The notes under the pieces: generated by a model
What the model saw: only the letters and a program-made list of their open reading frames with translations
The model's database searches: none
Told to the model about the DNA's origin: nothing
Position numbers and translations under genes: made by a program
Shown here: one piece after another, positions 1-6,494 of the stretch
Layout of the letters: each line of letters begins with the position of its first letter
Position numbering within the stretch: position 1 is the stretch's first letter
NCBI GenBank assembly: GCA_036752825.1
Contig: DAIORV010000009.1
Coordinates: 1 to 34,547 of the forward strand
Length of the DNA: 34,547 bases
From: UBA5177 sp002413265
GTDB lineage: Bacteria; Chloroflexota; UBA5177
Reading direction: 5' to 3'

Positions 1-414
1 GACGTACTCAGAGCTCTCCATGTCGATCCGGACGAAGGTGCCCAGCTCGCGCGCCACGTCGAGCACGCGACCAAGATTTCGTGATGCCCGCTCCTCGTCC
101 AGATCGAGTCCCAGCTGCGTGAGCTTAAGCGAGAGATTGCAATCCAGGCCTGCCGCCTTCATACGTCGAAGGCAGGTGCAGAGGGCTTCAGTCGCCTCCT
201 GTGCCTCTGCTGGTGTCCTGACGTTTTCGCCAAGATGGTCGAGAGTCCCGGACATGCCCCTGGCATTGATCTGCTGCATGGCCCGTACGGCATCGTCGAG
301 CGTCTCACCCGCAAAGAAGCGAAGGGCCATGGAACGCGTCACCGGATTGGTGGTCGCGATCTTACGAAGGTGAGGCTCCTGGGACAGGCGAAAGACCGCC
401 TGACGAACTACCAC
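1..414 (-). CDS. Proline dehydrogenase, N-terminal part (cut by window edge)
   Basis: Reading the minus strand from a GTG at 414 gives 138 open codons running off the left edge. The product begins VVVRQAVFRLSQEP and continues through FFAGETLDDAVRAMQQ and GMSGTLDHLGENV to LSLKLTQLGLDLDEE and FVRIDMESSEYV. This matches the start of the monofunctional proline dehydrogenase family (FAD-dependent oxidation of proline to pyrroline-5-carboxylate), where the KLTQLG and RIDME strands line the (beta-alpha)8 barrel. The GTG is chosen because a GGAGG tract lies about 9 nt upstream and the frame has a stop about 60 nt further up; no ATG is available. It is divergent from the nitrilase gene. The C-terminal substrate and FAD residues are outside the window, so completeness cannot be judged. 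Confidence 0.85.
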   Translation of the reverse strand, partial: MVVRQAVFRLSQEPHLRKIATTNPVTRSMALRFFAGETLDDAVRAMQQINARGMSGTLDHLGENVRTPAEAQEATEALCTCLRRMKAAGLDCNLSLKLTQLGLDLDEERASRNLGRVLDVARELGTFVRIDMESSEYV

Positions 415-444
415 GCCGTCCCCCTCCGCCCCCGTGATGAGCCA

Positions 445-468
445 CGCAGCGTGATTACCACCGCTGCG
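445..468. repeat. Inverted repeat in the proline dehydrogenase / nitrilase divergent region
   Basis: CGCAGCG at 445-451 and CGCTGCG at 462-468 form a perfect 7-bp inverted repeat with a 10-nt spacer. It lies 31-54 nt before the proline dehydrogenase GTG. It could be a hairpin in that leader or an operator for a dimeric regulator; the sequence alone does not decide. The remaining intergenic sequence (415-556) shows a TTGACA at 519-524 pointing to the nitrilase gene, but no good -10 at the right distance. Confidence 0.45.
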
Positions 469-556
469 GGATACGTCCGTCTGCTCTCACTCAGTGTATG
501 CACGCGTCTACGGAAGCCTTGACAGAGGCGTGATAGAGTACGGCGAGGTAGCCCAG

Positions 557-1396
557 ATGCGCGTGGCAGTCGTCCAGCTCAACCCCCGCATTGGCGACGC
601 CGCGTCCAACCTGGCCGAGATAGAGCGTGGTGCGGAGGAAGCGGCAGAAGCGGGAGCTCAGCTTGCCGTGTTTCCCGAATGTGCGGTCAACGGCTATATG
701 TACCAGAGCCTGGAGGAAGGTCTGGGCGCAGCAGAGCCGATCCCTGGTGCCCACAGCCGTGCCCTCCAGGAGATCGCTCGAGAGCACAAGGTGCATCTCG
801 TCGCGGGACTGCTCGAGCGAGATCGCGGGACGCTTTTCAACGCAGCGCTATTGGCCTCTCCGGACGGTTCCATATCGCTATATAGGAAAACGCACACGCT
901 CTGTCTAGGCGTGGATCGCTTCACGACACCGGGCGACATCCCATATGCGGTGCACGAGCTGCCGTTCGGACGCGTGGGCATTCTCATTTGCTACGACCTG
1001 CGCTTTCCCGAGGCCTCACGGGCACTTGCTCTGGCGGGTGTGCAGATCATCGCGCTGCCGACTAATTGGCCGGTTTCGTCGACGACTATGCCGGACGTGT
1101 TCACACGAAGCCGAGCCGCCGAAAATCGAGTGTTTGTTCTGGCGGCGGATCGCGTAGGCACGGAACGCGGAGCGATGTTCCTGGGTCGCAGTCAGGTGGT
1201 CGCGCCCGGCGGACAAGTGCTCGAGGAGGCGGGAGAGGAGAGCGCGGAGGTTCTGGTGGCAGATCTGGAGCTGCAGCGCGCAGACCGCAAGCACGTAATC
1301 CTGGCTCCCGGCGAGCATGAGATGGATGTCTTCCGTGACCGACGACCAGAACTCTATGCTTCGCTCAGTGAGCGCGGCGAGTCCGTGGTGGCGTGA
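557..1396 (+). CDS. Carbon-nitrogen hydrolase (nitrilase superfamily)
   Basis: A 279-residue protein with the full nitrilase-fold catalytic triad: Glu41 in VFPECAVNGY, Lys111 in LYRKTHTL and Cys145 in LICYDLRFPE. Length and motif spacing fit single-domain amidases such as Nit/NIT2 and N-carbamoyl hydrolases; the substrate cannot be read from sequence. The ATG at 557 is chosen because MRVAVVQLNPRIGD is the usual family N-terminus and GAGG lies about 9 nt upstream; the frame is open further upstream but without homology. Its TGA overlaps the ribD GTG, so it is the first gene of the riboflavin operon as seen here. A role in metabolite repair or amide salvage is possible but not shown. Confidence 0.85.
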   Translation: MRVAVVQLNPRIGDAASNLAEIERGAEEAAEAGAQLAVFPECAVNGYMYQSLEEGLGAAEPIPGAHSRALQEIAREHKVHLVAGLLERDRGTLFNAALLASPDGSISLYRKTHTLCLGVDRFTTPGDIPYAVHELPFGRVGILICYDLRFPEASRALALAGVQIIALPTNWPVSSTTMPDVFTRSRAAENRVFVLAADRVGTERGAMFLGRSQVVAPGGQVLEEAGEESAEVLVADLELQRADRKHVILAPGEHEMDVFRDRRPELYASLSERGESVVA

Positions 1397-2142
1397 GGCC
1401 GGACTATATGGGGCGGGCACTGGAGCTGGCTCGCCAGGCTCACGGAACCAGTCCCAATCCTCCGGTCGGCGCAGTGCTGGTTAAGGACGGCCGCGTCGTC
1501 GGAGAGGGATATACGAGGCCTCCGGGCGGGCCACATGCGGAGCGGGTTGCCCTGCAGGAGGCGGGCGACGAGGCGCGGGGAGCGATACTTTACGTCACTC
1601 TGGAGCCGTGCTCGCACACGGGGCGCACGCCGCCATGCACTGAGGCGATTATTCAGGCGGGAGTTCGCCAGGTCCACATGGCCCTGCTCGACCCGAACCC
1701 AGTTGTACACGGCGGAGGTGTGCGGGCACTTGCAGCGGGCGGTGTGACTGTCGTCACGGATCCCATCGACGGAGCTGAGGAGCTGATCGAACCTCATGCA
1801 ATCTATAGCGTCGAAGGCCGCCCCTTCGTGGCACTTGCACTTGGATTGAACGGGGACCTTCCTGGCGAACTGGAGCAACGATTCGACCAGTCGATCCCTT
1901 CGGGAGGCGAGGTAGACCTACTTGTGCAGTCGATCTCGGACGCGTCGAAATCATCCTATTTGGTGCTTGCGAGCAAAGACTGGGAGAGCGAGCCCGAGGT
2001 TCGCGAAATCCTGAAGCTAGGGCTGGTGGACAAAGTCCTGGCCGCGCCGAAAACAGTCCTCCCTCCCGGATTCCAGGTCACCGATCGACGAACGACGCCC
2101 GAGCCGCACATCATTGCGTATCCTTCACCAACTGAGGCCTAG
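1393..2142 (+). CDS. ribD: RibD-like diaminohydroxyphosphoribosylaminopyrimidine deaminase with degenerate reductase domain
   Basis: 249 residues starting at a GTG that overlaps the previous stop (GTGA). The N-terminal cytidine-deaminase-like domain is intact: SPNPPVGAVLV, the zinc site H48-A-E50, and PC73...GRTPPC82. This domain deaminates the pyrimidine intermediate in riboflavin synthesis. The C-terminal part is unusual. RibD normally has about 350-370 residues, with an NADPH-dependent reductase domain. Here the segment after GRPFVALAL is only about 100 residues, without the expected S-L-D-G-K stretch or the glycine-rich NADPH region; only a terminal piece resembling the end of the domain (LGLVDKVLAAPKTVLP) remains. 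The frame is continuous, so this looks like an old in-frame loss rather than a recent frameshift. It sits 5 nt before ribE. Confidence 0.85.
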   Translation: MRPDYMGRALELARQAHGTSPNPPVGAVLVKDGRVVGEGYTRPPGGPHAERVALQEAGDEARGAILYVTLEPCSHTGRTPPCTEAIIQAGVRQVHMALLDPNPVVHGGGVRALAAGGVTVVTDPIDGAEELIEPHAIYSVEGRPFVALALGLNGDLPGELEQRFDQSIPSGGEVDLLVQSISDASKSSYLVLASKDWESEPEVREILKLGLVDKVLAAPKTVLPPGFQVTDRRTTPEPHIIAYPSPTEA

Positions 2143-2147
2143 GAGTC

Positions 2148-2735
2148 ATGTTCACCGGGATTGTCGAAGAGGTAGGCACCGTGACGGCGATCGATCCCGG
2201 CAGTGCTCGAGACAGCCTTCGAATCATGGCTGAAATAGTCAGAGACGGCACTCGGCCGGGCGATAGCATCTCGGTTAACGGCGTGTGTCTCACCGTCACG
2301 GCGGTCGAAAGCGCGCAGCTACTATTCGGAGTCATGCAGGAAACGCTTCGCCGCTCCAACCTCGGTGAGCTGGAGGCCGGGGATAGAGTCAATCTGGAGC
2401 GCCCTGTGCGGCCCCTTACACGCATGGGCGGGCACTTTGTGCAAGGGCATGCGGACGGTACCGGTACCGTGAGGGAGGTGGAGGAGGAAGGAGCGTCTCT
2501 CCTGGTCAGGATCGAGGCGCCGGCGCACATATTGCGTTACGTCGTCGAGAAAGGGTTCATAGCTGTTGACGGAGTCAGCCTCACGGTGACATCGGTGGAC
2601 GGGCATTCGTTCTCTGTCGCACTGGTTTCTTACACGCAGGATCACGTGGCAAACGGGCTATTTTCTACCGGAAAGACGGTGAATTTGGAGGTTGACGTTC
2701 TCGCAAAGTACGTCGAGAAACTGGTGGTACACTGA
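2148..2735 (+). CDS. ribE: Riboflavin synthase alpha chain
   Basis: 195 residues, the normal length for the trimeric riboflavin synthase that dismutates two 6,7-dimethyl-8-ribityllumazine molecules into riboflavin. The start MFTGIVEEVG is diagnostic. Two lumazine-binding repeats are visible: the first with GDSISVNGVCLTV, the second with HFVQGHADGTG and GFIAVDGVSLTV. AGGAGT lies directly upstream of the ATG, just after the ribD stop. It lies third in the operon. Confidence 0.96.
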   Translation: MFTGIVEEVGTVTAIDPGSARDSLRIMAEIVRDGTRPGDSISVNGVCLTVTAVESAQLLFGVMQETLRRSNLGELEAGDRVNLERPVRPLTRMGGHFVQGHADGTGTVREVEEEGASLLVRIEAPAHILRYVVEKGFIAVDGVSLTVTSVDGHSFSVALVSYTQDHVANGLFSTGKTVNLEVDVLAKYVEKLVVH

Positions 2736-2749
2736 CGCGGGAGACCTAT

Positions 2750-3994
2750 ATGCCACTTTGCAGCGTTGAGCAAGCCGTCGAGGACATACGAGACGGTAAG
2801 TTCGTAATCGTTGTGGATGATCCCGATCGCGAAAACGAGGGGGATCTCGTGATGGCAGCTGAGTGCGTCACGCCAGAGGCCGTGAATTTCATGGCAAGAG
2901 AGGCCCGGGGACTCATCTGCGTGCCGCTCACTGCGAAGCGCTGTGATGAGCTGGGCCTTCCCTTGATGGTGGCGGACAACACAGCTCCGCACGGCACCGC
3001 GTTTACGGTCTCGGTGGAAGCTAGGGGCCGGGTGACAACCGGCATTTCGGCGCACGACCGTGCCGCTACTATCCGCGCGCTCGTCGATCGGTCCACCAAG
3101 CCAGAAGACCTGCTGCGGCCGGGACACACCTTTCCCTTGCGCGCCCGCGACGGCGGCGTTCTGAGACGCGCCGGACAGACCGAGGCTTCCGTCGATCTGG
3201 CTCGACTTGCCGGACTACAGCCGGCGGGAGTGATATGCGAAATCATGAGCGAGGACGGGACCATGTCCCGAATGCCGCAGCTCGAGATATTCGCGAACGC
3301 GCATGGGGTGAATATCGTGAGCGTCGCTCAACTGATCGCGTACCGTCGCCTGCACGAGAAGCTGGTTCGGAGGGTGACTGAACCGGTGCAGCTGCCGACC
3401 GAATTTGGGACCTTCATGGCGATAGGATATGAGGACGTGACGACCGGTGAGCAGCACATGGCGATTGTGAAAGGTGAACTGGAAGGTGACGTCCCAACGC
3501 TCGTGCGAGTGCATTCCGAGTGCCTCACCGGCGACGTGTTCGGGTCTCAGCGATGCGACTGCGGGGAACAGCTTCGGTTGGCCCTCCAGCTCATCGACAG
3601 AGAAGGTGGTGCAGTCGTATACATGCGACAGCACGAGGGCAGGGGAATCGGCCTCCATAACAAGCTGCGCGCGTACTCGCTACAAGAAAAAGGGCTGGAC
3701 ACGGTTGAGGCAAATCTCCAGCTTGGCTTCCCGCCGGATATGCGAGATTTCGGAGTTGGCGCAGAGATACTCTACGATCTTGGCCTCCGCAAGATACGCT
3801 TCCTCACGAATAATCCCGAGAAGGCGCAGGGGATTTTCGGTCTCAGCCACGCGGCCGAGCACGGACTCGAGCTGGTCGAGACGGTACCGCTTTCCACCGA
3901 GCCCAACGAACACAACGTTCGCTACCTGGAGACGAAGCGAGACAAGATGGGTCACACGCTCGAGCTCACCGGAACAGACCGTGGGGACGTTTGA
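2750..3994 (+). CDS. ribBA: Bifunctional 3,4-dihydroxy-2-butanone-4-phosphate synthase / GTP cyclohydrolase II
   Basis: 414 residues in two domains. Residues 1-200 are RibB, with DDPDRENEGDL near 23-33, TTGISAHDRAATI near 96-108 and RPGHTFPL near 123-130; it makes the four-carbon unit from ribulose 5-phosphate. Residues 205-400 are RibA, with the zinc cysteines C258, C269 and C271 in ECLTGDVFGSQRCDCG and the RQHEGRGIGL motif at 293-302; it opens GTP. Both active sites look complete. The ATG follows a GCGGGAG tract, 14 nt after ribE. The 3' end overlaps the ribH GTG by 14 nt. Confidence 0.96.
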   Translation: MPLCSVEQAVEDIRDGKFVIVVDDPDRENEGDLVMAAECVTPEAVNFMAREARGLICVPLTAKRCDELGLPLMVADNTAPHGTAFTVSVEARGRVTTGISAHDRAATIRALVDRSTKPEDLLRPGHTFPLRARDGGVLRRAGQTEASVDLARLAGLQPAGVICEIMSEDGTMSRMPQLEIFANAHGVNIVSVAQLIAYRRLHEKLVRRVTEPVQLPTEFGTFMAIGYEDVTTGEQHMAIVKGELEGDVPTLVRVHSECLTGDVFGSQRCDCGEQLRLALQLIDREGGAVVYMRQHEGRGIGLHNKLRAYSLQEKGLDTVEANLQLGFPPDMRDFGVGAEILYDLGLRKIRFLTNNPEKAQGIFGLSHAAEHGLELVETVPLSTEPNEHNVRYLETKRDKMGHTLELTGTDRGDV

Positions 3995-4448
3995 AGGCAA
4001 GCTGAGCGGCGCTGACCTGCACGTCGCTATAGTGGTCGCGCGTTTCAATGATTTCATCAGCGAGCGACTTCTGTCGGGGGCCCGCGAAGCGTTCCGCCAG
4101 CACGGCGTCCCCGACGAGGCGGTCGATGTTTTTTGGGTGCCTGGCTGCTTCGAGATCCCAGCAATCGCGAAGCGCCTGGCGTGCACGGGGAGCTATGACT
4201 CCCTCGTTTGTCTCGGAGCTGTCATTCGAGGTGCGACAGCGCACTTCGAATATGTCGCGGGGCAGGCCGCTGCAGGAATCGCCAGAGTCGCCTACGATAC
4301 CGGAGTGCCTACCACTTTCGGCGTGCTGACCACGGAGACTGTCGAGCAGGCCGTCGAGCGTGCGGGCACGAAATCTGGAAACAAGGGGTACGAAGCCGCT
4401 GTTTCCGCCATTGAGATGGCCAATCTGTACAAAGAGATACCAACATAG
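3981..4448 (+). CDS. ribH: 6,7-dimethyl-8-ribityllumazine synthase
   Basis: 155 residues, typical for the lumazine synthase that condenses the RibA/RibD-derived pyrimidine with the RibB product. Visible motifs are VARFNDFISERLLSGA, VFWVPGCFEIP, CLGAVIRGATAHFEYV, TTFGVLTTE and GNKGYEAAVSAIEM. The start is a GTG at 3981 inside the end of ribBA; the longer open frame upstream is only ribBA read in another frame and has no homology. The overlap suggests translational coupling. Last gene of the riboflavin operon. Confidence 0.94.
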   Translation: MGTFEGKLSGADLHVAIVVARFNDFISERLLSGAREAFRQHGVPDEAVDVFWVPGCFEIPAIAKRLACTGSYDSLVCLGAVIRGATAHFEYVAGQAAAGIARVAYDTGVPTTFGVLTTETVEQAVERAGTKSGNKGYEAAVSAIEMANLYKEIPT

Positions 4449-4478
4449 AAAAGGAGCCGCGGGTGCGCCCGCGGCTCC
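4449..4478 (-). terminator. Hairpin terminator between ribH and the NlpC/P60 gene
   Basis: GGAGCCGCGGG (4453-4463) pairs with CCCGCGGCTCC (4468-4478) around a 4-nt loop, an 11-bp GC-rich stem. On the minus strand it is followed by TTTTCT, so it is a good intrinsic terminator for the NlpC/P60 gene. On the plus strand the tail is CCTTATGTT, a weaker signal, but the hairpin may also end the riboflavin operon because the two genes converge here. Confidence 0.85.
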
Positions 4479-4497
4479 CCTTATGTTCCCTGGTTTC

Positions 4498-6105
4498 CTA
4501 GCGGACGTAAATCCCGAGCACGTAACCGGTTCTACCGTTCGGGAGGCGCACAAGCGTCCATCCGCGGCTGTAGCCGAGCACGTGCACGTGGGTGCCGCGA
4601 GCCGCCAGCGTCACCACCGGAGCCTTGATACCAGGCGACGAGTGGACCCGCACGCCGGCAGTGATGACCGAGCCACCAGTACTAGCAGCAGTCGTCTTAC
4701 GGCGAGGATGAGTATTGGCGTAGGTGTTCGCTGCACTAGCAGTCGCCGAGGCCACGCCCAGAACCGTACCGCTGACCCAACCTATGGTCCCGTTGGGAAG
4801 TTGGACGTGCGCCCAGCCGTTTGACCACCCAAGGACGCGGTATGAGCCGTCTGGAAGAAGGACCGTGGCCACGGTGGCCTTCAGTGATGGCGACGTACGA
4901 ACATTCACGGCGGTTTTCGCACGCGGCTGCGTGCGCGAGGCGGTGTTCGTGTAGGTCTTTTTGGCGGTGGTCGCAGCGCGATTGCCTGTTGCATACGCGC
5001 TACTAACCCATCCGGTGGTGCCGTTCGGGAGCCGGACTTCGACCCAGGCTCCGCTTCGAGCTATCACGGTCATGCGCTGACCGCGTACCACGGAGGTGAC
5101 GATGTTCGACCCGGTCGAGGGCGAGCTGCGTACACGCAGCCCGTTGACGCGGGACTTGATCGTTGGTTGCCGGACCGCAGTGGGCGCAATCTGTCCCTGC
5201 CGAGCGGGTGCAACTGGTTGGTTGACGCTGTTCCCTGTGCTGCCGTTTCCGCCGATGCCTACGGCGACGACCCAGCCGATGGTGCCGTCAGGAAGGGCAA
5301 CCTTGACCCAGCCATTGCTTCGGCTCAGCACGGTCACGCTCGTACCTTGCACGATGACTGTCTGCACGGTGCTCTTCTTCGTGGGACGCGTGCGGACATT
5401 CAGTGAGGCAACGGTAACGATAGACGATGGTCCGGTCGGAAGCTTCTGAGACACGACTGTTGACGGAAGCCCGGCATTGCCCACTGGTAGTGGCTTGCTG
5501 CTTCCGGTTGGGGGTGGAGCAGCACCGACGACGGGGCCGGACCAAGGACGATTCGCGCCCATGTAGTGCTGGATCCAGTAGTTCCCGTCGAGCGTGTCGT
5601 TCCTGAAGGAGCTGACTCTCACACCTTTTCCGTAGTACTCGGCGTGGATAAACTGGCCATTGCCCACGTAAATCGCGACGTGCGAAAGGCCTGGCCAGAG
5701 AGTGTCCTGAAAGTAAAGAAGGTCCCCTGGAAGTAGATCCGAAAAGGGAACCTGAGCCGCGTAGGCGTACGCATTTCCGAGGTCACCCGGCAATGGAATG
5801 CCGAGATGACGGTACACATACGATGCAAAGCCGATGCAGCTAAAGCCTGCGGGGGTGTTTCCTGTCAGGGAGTACGGGTACCCGATGTACCTGTACGCAA
5901 AGGAAACGATTGCTGCGCCGGAGACGGCATTGCGAGTGGTTGACGAAAAGCCTGAGGAGGGAGTCTGGGGTGGGGTGGTGTTCCGGGAGGCGGGGTTGCC
6001 GGAGTGGGGAGTGCCGGAGGGAGAAGCCGCCAGTGTGCTAGCCACTGGAATTGCCCCAAATCCTGTGCTTGCTGCCAGGCTTAGGGCCAGGAGCGGTTTC
6101 CTCAT
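4498..6105 (-). CDS. Secreted NlpC/P60 peptidoglycan endopeptidase with four SH3b domains
   Basis: 535 residues. A signal peptide is at 1-26 (MRKPLLALSL, then a small-residue region ending STLA). A Pro/Ser/Thr-rich linker leads to an NlpC/P60 domain at about 62-185 with catalytic Cys90 (GFSCIGFASYVY), His142 (LSHVAIYVG) and His154 (FIHAE); the family's usual Asp before the Cys is Ser here. Four bacterial SH3 repeats follow at about 229-284, 319-371, 398-449 and 479-533, each with NVRT/RVRS-SP and a NGTxGWV-type strand, which probably bind the wall. The catalytic domain is N-terminal to the SH3 array. The start is chosen for the signal peptide and a GGAGGT 6 nt upstream; the open frame continues 17 codons further up without support. 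Confidence 0.92.
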   Translation of the reverse strand: MRKPLLALSLAASTGFGAIPVASTLAASPSGTPHSGNPASRNTTPPQTPSSGFSSTTRNAVSGAAIVSFAYRYIGYPYSLTGNTPAGFSCIGFASYVYRHLGIPLPGDLGNAYAYAAQVPFSDLLPGDLLYFQDTLWPGLSHVAIYVGNGQFIHAEYYGKGVRVSSFRNDTLDGNYWIQHYMGANRPWSGPVVGAAPPPTGSSKPLPVGNAGLPSTVVSQKLPTGPSSIVTVASLNVRTRPTKKSTVQTVIVQGTSVTVLSRSNGWVKVALPDGTIGWVVAVGIGGNGSTGNSVNQPVAPARQGQIAPTAVRQPTIKSRVNGLRVRSSPSTGSNIVTSVVRGQRMTVIARSGAWVEVRLPNGTTGWVSSAYATGNRAATTAKKTYTNTASRTQPRAKTAVNVRTSPSLKATVATVLLPDGSYRVLGWSNGWAHVQLPNGTIGWVSGTVLGVASATASAANTYANTHPRRKTTAASTGGSVITAGVRVHSSPGIKAPVVTLAARGTHVHVLGYSRGWTLVRLPNGRTGYVLGIYVR

Positions 6106-6107
6106 CC

Positions 6108-6178
6108 GCGACCTCCAAAATTTTTGGTCGCACTGAGGCCCGGGGGACAGCCACACCTTTGGTACGGCATGGGCTCAG
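6108..6178 (-). promoter_or_regulatory. Structured 5' leader of the NlpC/P60 gene
   Basis: Two consecutive hairpins can be drawn in the minus-strand leader. The upstream one pairs CTGAG/CTCAG (6174-6178 with 6133-6137) and CCC/GGG (6171-6173 with 6139-6141), with one bulged base and nested GCC/GGC and ACC/GGT pairs inside. The downstream one pairs GCGACC with GGTCGC (6126-6131 with 6108-6113); its loop and 3' arm contain the GGAGGT ribosome binding site, so folding would hide it. This resembles a translational control element. No known riboswitch consensus was recognised. Confidence 0.45.
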
Positions 6179-6196
6179 CACGCAAAACGCAAGGTC

Positions 6197-6225
6197 AAAT
6201 TACCAGGATTTTTCCGACTTGTCAA
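6197..6225 (-). promoter_or_regulatory. Candidate sigma70-type promoter for the NlpC/P60 gene
   Basis: On the minus strand TTGACA (6225-6220) is followed by a 17-nt spacer and TAATTT (6202-6197). The -35 is perfect and the -10 partial. The predicted transcript would start near 6190 and carry the structured leader described at 6108-6178. Confidence 0.5.
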
Positions 6226-6407
6226 ATCTTGATCTAATAATTGGTTGCCACGAAGGCGAGTTAAACGGCGTCTGCGCGCCAATTTCTTCGAATTTGGCGA
6301 AGGATGAATCGCTCGTCCTGAGCAGAAATATGTCAGGATTTGAAGAGCTTACGCAAGTCGACCTGTGCATGAGTGCAAACCCCGTGACCTCAAAGATGCA
6401 AGACTGG

Positions 6408-6435
6408 TTGACGGCGAGAAGAAGCGCCGTACTGT
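6408..6435 (+). promoter_or_regulatory. Weak candidate promoter for the glycosyltransferase; remainder of the 6106-6494 gap
   Basis: TTGACG (6408-6413), 16 nt, TACTGT (6430-6435) is the best plus-strand match before the gene at 6495. A TAGAGT at 6465-6470 has no -35 at a fitting distance. Between 6226 and 6407 I see no gene or clear signal; the stretch is AT-richer than its surroundings and holds only short imperfect palindromes. Confidence 0.25.
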
Positions 6436-6494
6436 TGCGCCGAAATGGGCAGGTCGCACGATGGTAGAGTGAACCCAGAAAGTGAGGAACACGC

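Noticed and set aside
519..540. Promoter for the nitrilase-rib operon
   Set aside because: TTGACA at 519-524 is perfect, but the only -10-like sequence (TAGAGT, 534-539) is 9 nt away, too close.
415..556. FMN riboswitch for the riboflavin operon
   Set aside because: The conserved RFN element blocks are not visible upstream of the nitrilase or of ribD.
1393..2142. Frameshift as the cause of the short RibD
   Set aside because: The frame is continuous to a normal stop 5 nt before ribE, and no reductase motifs appear in the other frames.
3474..3980. Long N-terminal extension of RibH
   Set aside because: The upstream residues are ribBA read out of frame; lumazine synthase length fits the GTG at 3981.
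6106..6225. c-di-AMP (ydaO) riboswitch before the NlpC/P60 gene
   Set aside because: The context fits, but the conserved GGGGTGAATC-like and GCCGAA-like blocks are not found on either strand; only the generic stems remain.
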